A DNA stretch of 35,956 bases, taken from positions 1 through 35,956 of the forward strand of contig CAYTNY010000015.1 of assembly GCA_964439215.1 (NCBI GenBank), given 5' to 3'. This document shows positions 1-14,400 of the stretch, in pieces. The first letter of the stretch is position 1, and each line of letters begins with the position of its first letter. The position numbers and the translations under genes are program-made. Below the pieces are notes generated by a model. It saw only the letters and a program-made list of their open reading frames with translations. It had not been told where the DNA came from and did not search any database. Source of the stretch: CAYTNY01 sp964439215 (GTDB taxonomy: Bacteria > Oederibacteriota > PGYV01 > CAYTNY01).

Positions 1-2415
1 AGTGTGGGCCAGGATGTGACAGTGGTAATGACGGTGACAAATACAGGAGGCAGCGGAGCGGAAGGTATAGAGCCGAGTACGCCGGTGAAAGCGGGAACAG
101 GTTCATATACATATGTAAGCGGCCCTGAACCGGGCAGTCTTGAGATAGGTTCGGGTTTAAGCGATAATTTCACGTGGATATATACGGTAACCGGTGAAGG
201 CAGCTTGGCGGTGAACGCGGATGCAGAGGGTTACAGCGAGTACAGCAAAACAACAGTAACAAGCAGCGCGGTTACGAGCAATTATATAACGATCCAGGAG
301 CCTGCGTCGCTTGCGGGCGGGATATATATACCGGAGTTAAGGAACCTGGGCCAGTCGTTTACGGTAAGTATGGTGGTAACAAATACAGGCGGCTCATCGG
401 CAGAGAATGTAGAGGCATCGGCGCTGTCAATGAACGGCACTGGCGGAGTTGTAAGAACGAGTACATTGCCTGATGCGCAGAACATCCCTGCCGGAAGCAG
501 TGTGGTTTATGAATGGGCCTATGACGCGACAGGAACAGGAGAAATATATTTTGACGGAAACGCCTCGGGCACAGACGCGAACTCAGGCGATACCGTATCG
601 AGTGCAATAAGCAGTTCAAACACAATGACGATCCAGACGCCTGCGGATCTCAGTGTGGCTCTTAATGCGGAGCCTTCTGTAGCCGGAACAGGTTACCCTA
701 TTACAGTCATAGGCACAATAACAAATAACGGCGGGGCAACAGCAGAAAATGTAAGAATGATACAGCTTGAAGAAGACCCTGCATCCACAGGCTCCAGTGC
801 TCTTGTTTCCGGCACGGTCCCGAATCCGGAAGTAACTCTTGGCGGAGGTGCGTCAAGTACATATACCTGGGTTTTTGATGCGGTTTCCGCGGGAACGGTT
901 AATTATACAGGGACAGCAGCGGGTGTTGATGTTAATGAAAATATCGGAGTTACATCAACGGCATCGGCAAGTAATTCGGTTGTAATAGAAAATGCGGCAT
1001 TCCTTTCGTCGTGGATGACGGCAGAGCCGGCGGTGGTAAGTGTTGGACAGGATATAACAATAATAATGGGAGTATCAAATACCGGAGACGGAGACGCGGA
1101 AGATGTGACCGGAGTTAATTTTAATATGGCGGGAAGCGCGAACACCGATTATTTTTCAGGCCCGGAGCCGGCTTTGCAGAATATAACAGGGAAAACAACA
1201 GGGAACTTAACGTGGGTATACACAGCTTTGAGCGCCGGGGAAGTGTCTTTCAGCGCAAATGCGGAAGGTTATGATGCCGCGCTTGGCATACAGATAGAGT
1301 CTTTAATGTCCGGAACAAACGTTGTTTCAGTGGAAACCGCGCCGGTTCTTGATTCGGATCTAAGTGTTTATCCGGAAATTGTAAGTGCGGGTATGACCAT
1401 TGATGTGGTAATGACAGTTACGAATAACGGCGGCGCTGACGCGCTGGGCGTTACGGGAGTGACTCCCGCAGCGTCTGACCTTTCAAGCGTTCTTATTGAT
1501 ACAGCCGCCTCGCCTGCGGATATTGCGTCCGGGGCCTCGGCGAGTTTCACATGGACGTTTACTTCTGTATCGCCGGCGACAATAAGCTTTACGTCAAATG
1601 CTTTCGGAACAGACGCAAACAGCGGACTTGATATAAATGGTTCGGAGTCAATAAGTCCTGAAACAATAATAAAATCTCCGGCCCTGTTAACCGCGGAAAT
1701 CACGGCATTTCCGGATACAGTTGCGCTGGGAGATGATGTTGCGGTTGTAATGACAATAACAAACGAAGGCGAAGCAGCAGCTGAAAATGTTTCGCCATCT
1801 GGTTTTACGCCGGTAGGGATTTCAGTTGGTCTTGCTCAGGCTCAGGATCCCTCTGATGCGCTTATTCCGGGAGGCGGGTCAGCGTCATTTACCTGGATTT
1901 ATACCATGCTGGGAGAAGGCAGTGTGTTTTTCCGGTCAGATGCTTCGGGAACAGACGAATATTCAGGCGCGACATCAACTTTGGCGGCTCCTGTTGACTC
2001 AAATCCGGTTTATGTTTATCCCAATGAACCTGTTATGGAAAGCGCGGTGCTTGTGGCGCCGTCAACGGTAAATTATAATCAGCGGTATACGGTTGTTTTA
2101 AGAGTAAGCAATACAGGCGCGGTTGATGCGGCAGGTGTATATCCTTCGCCTGAATATCCGGCTGACGGAATCCTTGGAAGTGTTTATGAAAGCGGCCCGC
2201 ATCCCGCAAGTGAAGATATACCTGCGGGCGGATATGCGGAGTTTACCTGGTTCTATACATCCGGCAGCGGAACCGAAGGAACCGCGGATATTAATGTTAT
2301 TGCCAGAAGCGGTTCATATCCGCCGAGTACGGATACAACACCTGCCGGAGATAATACATTAAATGTTGAGGCGGATCCTGTTTTGACGCAGAATATAATA
2401 ATGTCGCCGGGTACT
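1..2415 (+). repeat. Super-repeat 1 (units 1-7 of the giant protein, first residue missing)
   Basis: Seven consecutive Ig-like units, 805 residues. Position markers: unit 1 has GYSEYSKTTVTSS, unit 3 begins AGTGYPIT, unit 4 has VVSVGQDITIIMGVSNTGDG, unit 7 (from 2068) begins VNYNQRYTVV and has AVDAAGV. The same markers recur in order in super-repeat 2. Boundaries are set by eye at the residue before each S-x-G-Q-type motif. Confidence 0.8.
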
Positions 2416-5400
2416 GTCAGTACAGGACAGCTTATAACGATAACTATGAATGTAATAAATACAGGCAGCTCGGATGCTGAAGGCGTGCATACAAATCCGC
2501 TCATAAAATCAGGAACCGGAGATTACACGATTGTTTCAGGTCCGGATCCTGTTTCCATGACAATTGCTCCGTCTTCAGATGAATATTTTACATGGATCTA
2601 CAGTGCGGTTCAGGCGGGAACATTGGCTGTTAATTCATCTGTAAAAGGTTACAGTCAGTACAGCAAGACGACTGTGACATCAACGTCTACTCAAAGTAAT
2701 TATATAACTATACAGGAGCCTGCGGAACTTGTGAGCGGCATATACGCACCTGAAAAAGTAAATATAGGACAGACATTTAATGTTTCAATGGTTGTGACAA
2801 ATACAGGCGGAGCCGAAGCGGATGATGTATCTGTGCCGTCCAGCCTGATAGTTTCCGGCAATGGCGGAGCTGTGCTTACGGGAACAGCTCCTTCTTCTGT
2901 TTCCATACCGGGATCAAACGGTTCTGTTGTATTTGAATGGGAGTACGAAGCGGTAGGCAGCGGAACATTGGTATTTGAAGGGAACGCTGAGGGCACGGAC
3001 GCGAACAGTCTTGAAACGGTCTCAAGTCCTGTGACGCAGAGCAATGTGCTTACGGTTCAGACACCAGCATCGCTGCTGCTGAATCTTACGGCGCAGCCCG
3101 AGCTTGCGGGTACGGGATATGAGATAACGGTTATTGCCGAGGTTCAGAATACAGGAGAGGCAGGAACTGAAAATGTAAGAGTGGAAGAATTAAGCGATAC
3201 CACAAATATAAGCGCGCTAAATACGGGTGCAATACCCGGTCCCGCGGTAGATCTTGCGGGCGGTGCGTCAGCGTCGTTTACGTGGACATTTACGGCATCA
3301 GGGTCGGGAACGCTTAATTATACGGCATCAGCATCCGGTATTGACGCGAACGAAAATATATCAATAACATCTACCGCTGCAGCAAGCAATGATGTTGTGG
3401 TTGAAGACGCGGCATATCTGTCTGCTTGGATGTCGGCAGAGCCGGCGGCAGTCAGTGTAGGACAGGAAATAACAGTAATAATGGGAGTGTCAAATACAGG
3501 AGACGGAGACGCAGAAAATGTAACAGGCATAAACTTTGCGCCGGCCGGCAGCGCGTCAGCGGCATATGTGTCCGGGCCCGAACCTGCAGCTCAGAATATT
3601 GCGGGCAAGGCAGACGGGCGCATAACGTGGATATATGAGGCGTCAGGACCGGGAGAAATATCATTCAGCGCAAATGCTTCGGGAGATGATGTAATATTGG
3701 GTATCCCCATAACATCATCATTGGCGGGAACGAATGTTGCAGCGGTTGAAAGCGTGCCTGTTTTAGAAACATCAATGACAGCGCTTCCCGAGAAAGTTTC
3801 CGAAGGAATGGAAATAACGGTTGTAATGACGGTTACAAATACAGGAGATGCAGACGCACTTAATGTAACAGGTGCGGAGCCTCAGGCGTCATTGCCGGGA
3901 AGCGTATCAATTACATCGGGTGCATTGCCGGCGGCAATACCGGGCGGATCATCCGCGTCGTTTACATGGACATTCTCCGCGGAAGCATCAGGAACAATAA
4001 CATTTGAATCCTCGGCATCGGGTACGGATGAAAATACGGGCCTTGCGGTGCAGGGGGACACTGTAGTGTCGGAAAATGTGGTTATACAGACACCGGCAAA
4101 TCTGACAGCCGGTCTGCATGCATTCCCTGAAAATATGGGAACAGGAAATAATGTGACGGTTGTAATGACGATTTCCAATACAGGCCAGGCAGATGCAGCG
4201 GGAGTGACGCCGACCGGATTTACCGTGCTGGGATCCGCGGGTTATTTCGGAACTCCGTCCATAGAGCCTGACGGTACAACAGTAACAGTTGCCGGAGGAG
4301 AAAGCGCGTCGTTTACCTGGGCGTATTCAATATTAAGCACAGGCACTATTTTATTCAGTGCAAACGCAAAAGGAACGGATGAACACAGCGGCCTTGAACT
4401 TGTGCTGGAATCCGATGAGTTCTCAAATACGGTTACGGTCCATCCGGACACGCCTGTTTTAACCAGCTGGGTTGAGACAGCTCCGCAGGTTGTAAATTAC
4501 AACCAGAGATTTACGGTTATTATGAAAGTGAGCAATACGGGCATAGTGGACGCGCCTGATGTTCATCCCGATACAGCGGATCCATCCGTGCTGTCATCGG
4601 TTATGCTGTCATCGTATCCGGCAAGCATAGCCAATATTCCCGCGGGCGGTTATGGAACGTTTACCTGGATTTACAGGAGCGATTCAGCGGTTTCAGGGAG
4701 CGCCAATGTTGCTGTGAAAGCTGATTCAGGCGTATCGCCAAGCATACATGAAGGGACAGATATAACATCAAACGATACTAATTTAATAACAGTGATCCCT
4801 GACCCTGTGCTTGCGCAGGATATATGGATAGAGCCGTCAGCCGCGAGCGTGGGCCAGGATATAACAATATGGATGAGTGTCACGAACTCCGGCGGTTCAT
4901 TGTCCAAAAACACGGTTCCGAACGCTCTCGTAAAACTGGGCACGGGCAGTTACAGTTATGTTGAAGGGCCGGATCCCGGGCCGATGGATCTGGATGCAGG
5001 CGAGTCGTATACTGCAAACTGGATATATACGGCGACAGGAGCGGGCAGTCTGGGAGTGAACGGGTCGGTCAAAGGTTATGCGGAATACAGCAATAATACA
5101 ATAACCTCATCGTCATCCGGCAGCAATTATATAACGGTAGAGGAGCCTGCTGAGCTTGTGAGCAGCATCTACGCGCCGGATTTTGTGAATATGAATGATA
5201 CTTTTGAGGTCGTAATGACAGTTACAAATACTGGCGGCGCGGATGTTCTTGATGTTGAGCCTTCGGCGCTGAATATCGCGGGAGACGGAGGCGCAATACT
5301 CAGCGCGGCGCCCGGAACGTCTTCTATTATACCTTCGGGTTCATCTGCAAGTTTCACATGGACGTATGTGGCGGCAGGAATCGGTTCCGTGAGTTTTGAA

Positions 5401-8400
5401 GGCAATGCGCAGGGAACTGATGAAAACAGTTTGGCAGCCGTCTCAAGTGCGGTGACGCAGAGCAATTATACAAAGATAAATCAGCCGGCTGATCTTTCCA
5501 TGAGTCTTATTACTCTGCCGGAAGGATCCGCGGGGACAGGACAAATGATAACGCTTGTTCTGGATATGGAAAATACAGGCGAGTCATCAGCGGTTTCTGT
5601 TTCAACAACCGCAATGCTTTCTGACGGGGAAGGAACCGTTTCCTATATAAGCGGTCCGGAACCATTGGTACAGGATATAGCAGGCGGAATGTCATCGGCA
5701 TTCACCTGGATATATCAGGGGATGGATATAGGATCAGTATCTTTCAGTGTTTCTGCTTTTGCCCGGGACGGCGTCAGTGCGGATCCTGTTACAATTACTC
5801 CTGAGGAGGCAAACGCGTATATTGATATTGAAGCGGCGGGATTTGTAAATATTACGGATTTTACGGCAGAACCGGTTATTACAAGTACGGGGCAGGAAAT
5901 AACACTGCTTATGACCGTTTCAAACGAAGGTACGGGAAGTGTTTCTGATGCGGAGCCTTCGGAAGTTGGAATTTACGGAACAGCGGCAATGGCCTTTGTT
6001 TCAGGGCCGGATCCTTCCCGGACAGCGCTTGCAAGCGGCGAGAGTGCTGTGTTTACCTGGATATATGAAAGCACTTCATCCGGTTCGGCGGAATTTGAGG
6101 CGGATGCTTCAGCGTTTGACGATACAAGAGGAATAACAGTTGCCGCGTCAGATGCTTTAAGCAATTCTATAACGGTTCAGGCGCCGGTTTCATTGACAGC
6201 AGATTTTGTTACACCGGCGCAGAAAGTTTCTGTTGGGCAGTTTATAACAATGGTTATGGATGTTGCGAACACCGGAGAGGCAGGGGCATTGAACGCTCTT
6301 GCGGTAACTCCCGCGGCATCTGCGCCGGGAACTGTTTCGGTTATCACATCGCCGGCTCCTGTTTATATAACAGGCGGCGCATCGGCTGAGTTTACCTGGA
6401 CCTTCAGCGCCGAGGCTTCGGGAATAATCAGCTTTACATCAAACGCTTTTGCGCAGGATGAAAACAGTATGCTTGCCGCTGCAAGCGGCGAAACTGTATC
6501 CGAACAGGTGGAAATACAGAGTGTTCCGATTCTGGTTTCTTATCTGAATGCGGATCCTTTGACAATAAAAACAAATGAAGATATTACCGAATTAATACTG
6601 ACAGTATCAAATACAGGACAGGCAGAGGCGGTAAATGTTGTTCCCGCAATAACGGATTCAGGTGATCCGGCGGCTGTTTATGACTCCGGGCCGATGCCTG
6701 CGTCAGCGTCAATACCGGGAGGGTCGGCTGCGTCGTTTACCTGGACCTTCAGCGCTGACGGTACAGGCGTTCTTGCATTCAGTGCTTTGGCTTCGGGCGA
6801 GGACGTCAATACAGGATTGATTTATGGTTCCCAGGGTTCAGAGGTTTCTGTTAATGTTGTTTTCAACCAGCCGGTTCTTACGGCTGACCTTGGAATATCG
6901 CATACAGAGGTTACGGCCGGCCAGATATTTACGCTGAGCATGCAGGTTGAAAACATAGGCCTTGTTGACGCTTATAATGTTACTGTCAGCGCCGTAACTG
7001 TTGATCCTTTTGGAGATGCGGCAGGCATAACCGGTCCGCTGCCCGAAGCACAGACCATTACAGCGGGAAACACCGGGGTCTTCAGTTGGACATACAGCGC
7101 GACAACGGACGGCATTATAGCTTTCAGCGCTTTTGCCGCGCCTCTTGACGGAGATCCGACACAGGATGCTTACGCTTATGTTACGGCTTATTCAAAACCT
7201 GATTTGTCCATAAACCATATGCTTCTTGAACCTGCGGACGGCACTGTCTCAGTGGGCCAGGATATAACACTTGTTATGACAATTTCAAATACAGGCGGGA
7301 CTGATACGGTAGATACAATGCCGATTACGCCGCTTACAAAAATAGGCACAGGCGCGGTATCTTTGACGAGCGGACCCGTACCGGCGACAGCCACGGTTTC
7401 CGCAAACGGCGGCAAAGCGGCGTTTACATTTGTTTATGAAACAACAGGACCCGGCAGCGTGGCCTTTAACGGCTCCGCAATAGGAAGGGATCCGAGGACA
7501 AATCTGGGATATAACAGCGTGGCTTCAACGTCAAACAGTGTATTTGTTGAGAGCCCGTCGCAGCTTGTAAGCAGTGTGGAACTTACAGGAAGCGGGACAA
7601 TAAATTTAGGGCAGCGTATAACGCTTATTATGACAGCATCAAATACCGGAGGCGCTGATGCTTTGAATGCTGCGCCTCAGAATATATGGAACACCTCGGC
7701 AAGCACGGGCGGTATTGTTCCTATTTCCGGGCCGGATCCCGCTTCGGTTAATATAGCGGGAGGAACATCCGCGGTATTTACCTGGGTGTATGAAGGCGCG
7801 GGGCTTGGAAGTACTGCAGTAAGTTCAAATGCTGCGGGAACCGACGAGAACAGCGGAGAAGTTAAGATATCCGAAATGTCAGAAAGCAATTATGTTACGG
7901 TTCAGACGGCTGCGTCCCTTAGTTCAAATCTTGCGGTATTTCCTGAAACAGCGGGTACAGGCGAGTATATTACGGTTATAATGGATGTTACAAACGGCGG
8001 TGACACAGGCGCTGAAAATGTTGTTCCGGATGCTATGGGTATAACTTATGACGGAGGGGCCGCGGTAAATCCTGTAAGCGGTCCGGTTCCTGCGCAGGCA
8101 GATATTCCCGGAGGCGGGACAGTTTACTTTACCTGGGTTTATAATCCGTCAGCAGCGGGTTCTGTGCAGTTTGATTCTTCCGCGGAAGGAACGGATGCAA
8201 ACGAAGGCGATGCGGTTGTGTCAAATCAGGCATTCAGCGGATGGGTTGAGATATATGAATCAGCGAATCTTGTTGTAGATTCCATAACAGCGCCTTCTGT
8301 TGTAAGTACAGGGCAGAACATTACGTTTGTTATGAACGTTATTAATAACGGTGTGGGGGACGCGGTGGATGTGGCTGCGAGTGAAGGCGCTCTTATTACC

Positions 8401-11400
8401 GACAGTATCGGGGATGCGGTTTATATGAGCGGGCCCGAACCGGCGGATCCGCAGAATATAACTGCGGGAGGAAATGCGGGATATACATGGATTTATAATT
8501 CAGCTGAGCCGGGTACGGTTTGGTTTAGTGCGAACGCATCCGGTATAAATGACTCAACCGGCGAGCCTATTGCCGCGCCGGCGGCGTGGAGCGGAGAAAC
8601 AGATATACAGGACGAGGCTGCTATAAGCGCATCACTGGAGGCCCTGCCGGAAACAGTGACTGTCGGGCAGGATATAGAAATAATTCTTGAAGCTGTCAAT
8701 ACGGGCGATGCAATGATTGAAGGGACAAATATTCTTGAACTTGAGGTGCAGGGCGGCGGAAATGCGGTTATGCTTGAAGAGCCCGTGGGCGTTGATATAC
8801 CGGGAGGCAGCAGCGCTTATTTTACCTGGACATATTCCGCGGAAGCTTCGGGAGATATACAGCTGACCGGGACAGGGCTTGGGAATGTTATTTCAGGATA
8901 TGATTATAACAGCAAGGTGACGGTGACGGCGTCTGCTGTAAGCAATTCAATAAAGATAGAGGAGCCTCCGGCGTTTGAAACATCAATGTCTGTTTCTCCG
9001 TCTACCATAAAGACAAATGAAGATTTGACAACAGTTGTAATGAGTGTGGTTAATACCGGCGGAGCCGATGTTGTAAATCTTATGCCGACTATAACGGCCA
9101 CGGGATCGCCGGTTCCGCTTATTGAAACAGGATCTGAACCTGCTGTTTCTTCTGTTTCTGCGGGACAGACAGCTTATTTTACCTGGACGTTCAGTGCTGA
9201 CGGCACAGGAAGCCTGACTTTCAGCGCTTATGCCCGGGGAGAAGACGGAAACTCGGGAGTTATATACGAATCTCCGGGTGCTGATGAACTTGTATTCGTT
9301 GTGTCAAACAGCCCGGTTATTGTTTCGGAAATGTCGGTGAGCAGGGAAGATGTGACTGTGGGGCAGTCGTTTACGGTAAGTATGCTCGTGTCTAATGTAG
9401 GGCTTGTTGATGCTTATAATGTAACGGCTTCCGCGGTGGCTGTTGACCCGGGCGGAGCGGCATCGTATGTATCCGGTCCTTCGCCCTCTGCGCAGACCAT
9501 AACGGCCGGAAATACGGGAACATTTGAATGGATTTATCAGGCTGATACAACAGGAAGCATAGATTTCAGTGCTTACGCAACACCGCTTGACGGCGATGAG
9601 TCAAATGTGTCCAATACATTTGTAACAGCTTATAATCCGCCTGCGTTTGAATACACTAATATGGTTCTTGAACCTGAAGGCGGTACTGTGTCCGTGGGTC
9701 AGGCAATAACACTGTCCATGACAGTGTCCAATACGGGCGGAACAGATGCGGAAAATGTCATCCCTGCCACTCTGTTTAAAGTTGGATCGGGTGCGGGTGC
9801 TCTTGACGCGGTTTCTCCGTCTTCTATGTATCTGTCTGCAGGAGGAGCGGGCACATTTACATGGGCCGGGGAAGCATCTTCGCCGGGAAGCTTAGGATTT
9901 TACGGCAGGCCCGCGGGTGATGATGTAAGAACACAGATTACTTATTTTGGCGTTACCGACACCTCAAATATGATAATGATAGAAACGCCTCCGGTGCTGG
10001 CTAATGAGATCAGCGTGCTTGGCAGCACCTTTAATATAGGGCAGGAAGCCACTGTTATAATGAGTGTTACAAATACAGGCGGAGCCGGCGCACTGTCGGC
10101 TGTTCCGTCAATAATGCAGATAAAAGGAAGCGGCGGTATGGTGCCGCTTGTGACAGAACCTCTGCCTGCGCAGGATATACCTTCGGGATCTTCTGCTTAT
10201 TACACCTGGAGATTTGACGCGTCGGGTATAGGCTCGGTTGCTTTCAGCGCGAATGTCACGGGATCTGACGAAAACAGCTCTCTTGCGGTATCTTCGCCCA
10301 TGGCAGAGTCGGTTTATGTGGATGTTCAGCATCCTGCGTCACTTGTGTCAACCGTATGGACAGAGCCTGCGGCAGAGGTAAATACAGGCGAGAATATAAA
10401 TGTATATATGGAGATTGTAAATGACGGCGGAGCGTCTGCGGCAAATATTTCTCCAACAGCCGGGATAGAAGCGTCTTCAACGGCGGATGCGTATTTGAGC
10501 ACAGGACCGTCGCCTGCTGAGCTTGATTCGCTCTCGGCAGGAGGCGCTTTCACGTTTACCTGGGCGTATACAACGTCATTGCCGGGGCAGATTGTATTTA
10601 CCGCATCAGCAGCGGGAGAAGATGCAAATACCGGAGCTGATACAGTATCCAATGTCAGTACCTCAAATTCCGTGGATGTTACGGATTCCGCGTATCTGGT
10701 TTCAAGAGTTGATACTGCAGGCGATCTGACGGTTGTTTCCACAGGGCAGGCGCTTACGGTTATAATGACCGTTACAAATTCGGGAGCCGCCGCAACATAC
10801 GGCAATATAACTCCGTCCGTAAATGAGATTACATCGGGCGGCGCCGCGCTGAATCAGCAGGCGGGAGCGTCGGCTATAGGCCCCCTGAATCCCGGGAGCA
10901 GCGGTTCATTCACCTGGATATATGATCCGGTTTCTTCGGGAACAGTTGTTTTTGAAACATTGGCGGAATATGACGGAGCTGACGGAGCGGTTGATACAGG
11001 TATTAACCGGACGCCGCAGATAGAGATACAGGAAAAAATATCGCTTTCTTCGGGAATTTACGGTCCGTCTGCCGTTAATAACGGGCAGATATTTGAACTT
11101 ATAATGATCGTTACAAATACAGGAGATTCAACCGCTGAAAATGTTACTACATTGATAAATACCGTGTCAGGGCCGGGCGACGCGGCGCTTAATTCAACTC
11201 TGCCCCCGAGTGCGGATATACCGGGCGGCAGTTCTGTGCAGTTTGTATGGGAATACGAGGCAACAACAACAGGTTCGCTGTATTTCAGCGGGTATGCAGC
11301 GGGACAGGATTCAAATGATATAACATACACGGACACAACGCCGTGGACTCCGCGCCATAATATTGAGATTCAGGAGCCGTCCGGGCTGAGCATAACGGAT

Positions 11401-14400
11401 TTTACCGTTTATCCGCCTGTTGCCGCTGTTGAACAGAATATTACGGTTACGATGAGTGTGACAAATACAGGCGCTTCAACCGTAAATAATATAATTCCTT
11501 CGGCCACATACAGCGGGAGCGGAGTTTTAACGCTGCTTGAGGGGCCTCTGCCGTCTTCTGCTGATCTGGCGGGATACAGTGAAACAACATTTACCTGGAC
11601 ATTCTCCGCGGCAGGTACAGGAAGCGTGGACTTCAGCGGTTTTGCACGGGGAACGGATGCAAATACGCTTCAATCCGTGAATACGGGAGGATCGGAAGTT
11701 GAAACCGCTGAAATTATAACTCAGCAGGCGATACTTACCGCGGAGCTCATAAGCTCACCGCAGACTGCCGGATATAATCAGAGAATCACGGTTAGTTTAT
11801 CAGTGACAAATACAGGAATAAGGGGAGCGTCTGATGTTTATGTGCTGCCTGATATCGCGTTTGATTCTGCTATGATTTCGGATACAGTAATAACGCCGAC
11901 GGCAAAAACTTATCTTGATGTAGGAGAATCAACAATGTTTACCTGGATATATACAACCGCGGAAGTTCCGGGAACGCTGGAATTCAGCGCAAGAGCGTCG
12001 GGTGTTAATGATGATATATCAAGTCCGATAGACCTTGTGTCAAATCTTGCGCAGGCAGAAACTCATATACAGACTCCGCCTGCACTTGTTTCCTGGCTGG
12101 ATGCATCGCCTCAAACCGTAAATCAGGGAGCGGACATAACAATAACAATGTCTGTTTCAAATACAGGCGAAGCTGATGCGGTTTCTACAGCGCCTACTCA
12201 GCTTTTTGCGGGCGGAGACGGGACAACAAATCCTTTGAATCCAAGCAGTCCTTCGCCTTCTTCTGCCTTTATTGAAGGAAACGGAGGACTGGCGGTATTT
12301 ACCTGGGTCGTAAACGCGCAGGATCCGGGCACAATAAACTGGCTGGGATGGGCAGCGGGGTATGACTCAAATTCCGGAGATTATGTGCAGTCATCGGCAA
12401 ATTCCTCGGATTTTGTGACAATACAGCAGCCCGCGGCATTGAGCGCTCCGTATTTTACGGTTCCGGAGTCAGTATCTGTGGGACAGACATTCACGGTTTA
12501 TATGACAGTTACAAATAACGGGCAGGCAGATGCTCTTTCAGCTGTTCCTGATCCTCTGCAGCCTGAACTTAGCGGTTCGGGAGCGGTTATAACAACAGAT
12601 GTGCCTCCGGCAGCGGATATAGCGGGCGGCTCTGCGGCGACATTTACCTGGGTTTATACAGCTTCGTCCGCCGGCACTCCGAGATTAACGGCAAGGATAA
12701 ATGCACAGGATGCAAACACGGGCGAGACTCTGAATTCTTCGCATACTACGTCAGCGCCGATAAATGTTCAGACTCCGGCAGACCTTGCTTCTTCAGTGCA
12801 CGTGAATCCGGATGAAATATACAACAGCCAGGCGTTTACGGTTATAATGACCGTGACAAACAGCGGACAGGCAAGTGCGGTAAATGTTCTGCCTGATCCT
12901 ATTACGAGTGAAGAGAGCGGCGCGCTGGCAAATATAATATCAGAACCTGCACCGGAAGGTGTTACAATAACAGGAAATTCCATAGCTTCTTTTACCTGGA
13001 TATACGACGCAACCGGAGATGGATTCATATCTTTCAGTACTTTGGCTTCGGGTGAAGACGCAAATACCGGGGATGCGCTGGCAACGGCGCTGTCCGGTGA
13101 TTCAATAACAGTATTTGCGTCAGCCTCGCTTGCCGCGGAAATATCGCTGGATCCCGTCACAGTCAGCATAGGGCAGGAATTCACTGTTATAATGACAGTA
13201 ACAAATAATGGTGTCTCTCCGGCTGTCGCTTATAACGTGACGCCGAATCCGGATGCGCTTACTTCAATGTCGTCTTTTATATCGCCGTCAACGTCAAGCC
13301 CGGGCTGGCCTCAGGATGTATCGCTTGCCACGGACGCGCAGGTTTCGTTTACCTGGATATATACGGCTGACGGAGTCGGAACAACATCATTTACCGTGCT
13401 GGCGCAGGCTTACGACCTTGGAGCGGGAACAATAAACGCCTCAGTTGTTTCGGATGAACTGACGGTAGAGAGCGATGCGAACCTGCAGATTGTATCTTTG
13501 GATTCATCCGTTCCTGTGTTGAACCATCCGGGAACATTTACGGTGCATATGACAGTATCAAATACCGGAGATGCGGATGTGATAAACGCGGGAGCAGCGC
13601 AGGCGCATTCAGGCACGGCAACTCTTAATTCAGGGCCTTTGCCGCCGGCTCCTGTAACAATACCGGGGCATATGACGCAGGAATTCACCTGGATATTTGA
13701 TACGGCATCAGGCGGGAACTTTACCTTTACGGGTTCAGCTTTCGGCGAGGATATAAACAGCGGACTTACTGTAAATACATCTGATTCATCGGAGAGTGTG
13801 AGGATAGACACGCCGGCGCAGCTGTCAAGTTCTGTTGTGCTTGTGCCGTCAAACACATTGTCAACATCTCAGATTGCCACTGTTGTTCTTGAAATCGAAA
13901 ATACGGGAAGCGCGGATGCCGTAAATGTTCAGCCTGATGGTGTGGCTCAGAATAATAACGGAACAACCGGAGCATGGTCGCTTATAGATTCGTCAACTTC
14001 CGGAGGAATTGATACAGTTTCTCCGATAACTGTCGCGGGCAATTCCACGGGATATTTTACCTGGACATATTCAATGACCGCGGTCGGAGAAGTTACATTC
14101 AGCGCCGCGGCACAGGGAGAAGACGCAAATTCATCCGCGTCTGTAGCATCCACGGTTACGGATGCTACAATGATCGTAACGGCTCCGTCCGCAAATCTGG
14201 TTTCATTCCTTGATATAACAGGAGTTTCGGAGCCGGCTCCGCTGAATACAGAAAATGCCATAACAGTTGTAATGACAATATCAAACACAGGATTGGTTGA
14301 CGCTTTGAATATGAATATAGTTTCGGAAGATGTTGATCCGGAAGTAATATTGAATACAGGGCCCCTCCCTGCGTCAATTCCGGCCATAGGCGAAGGAAGT

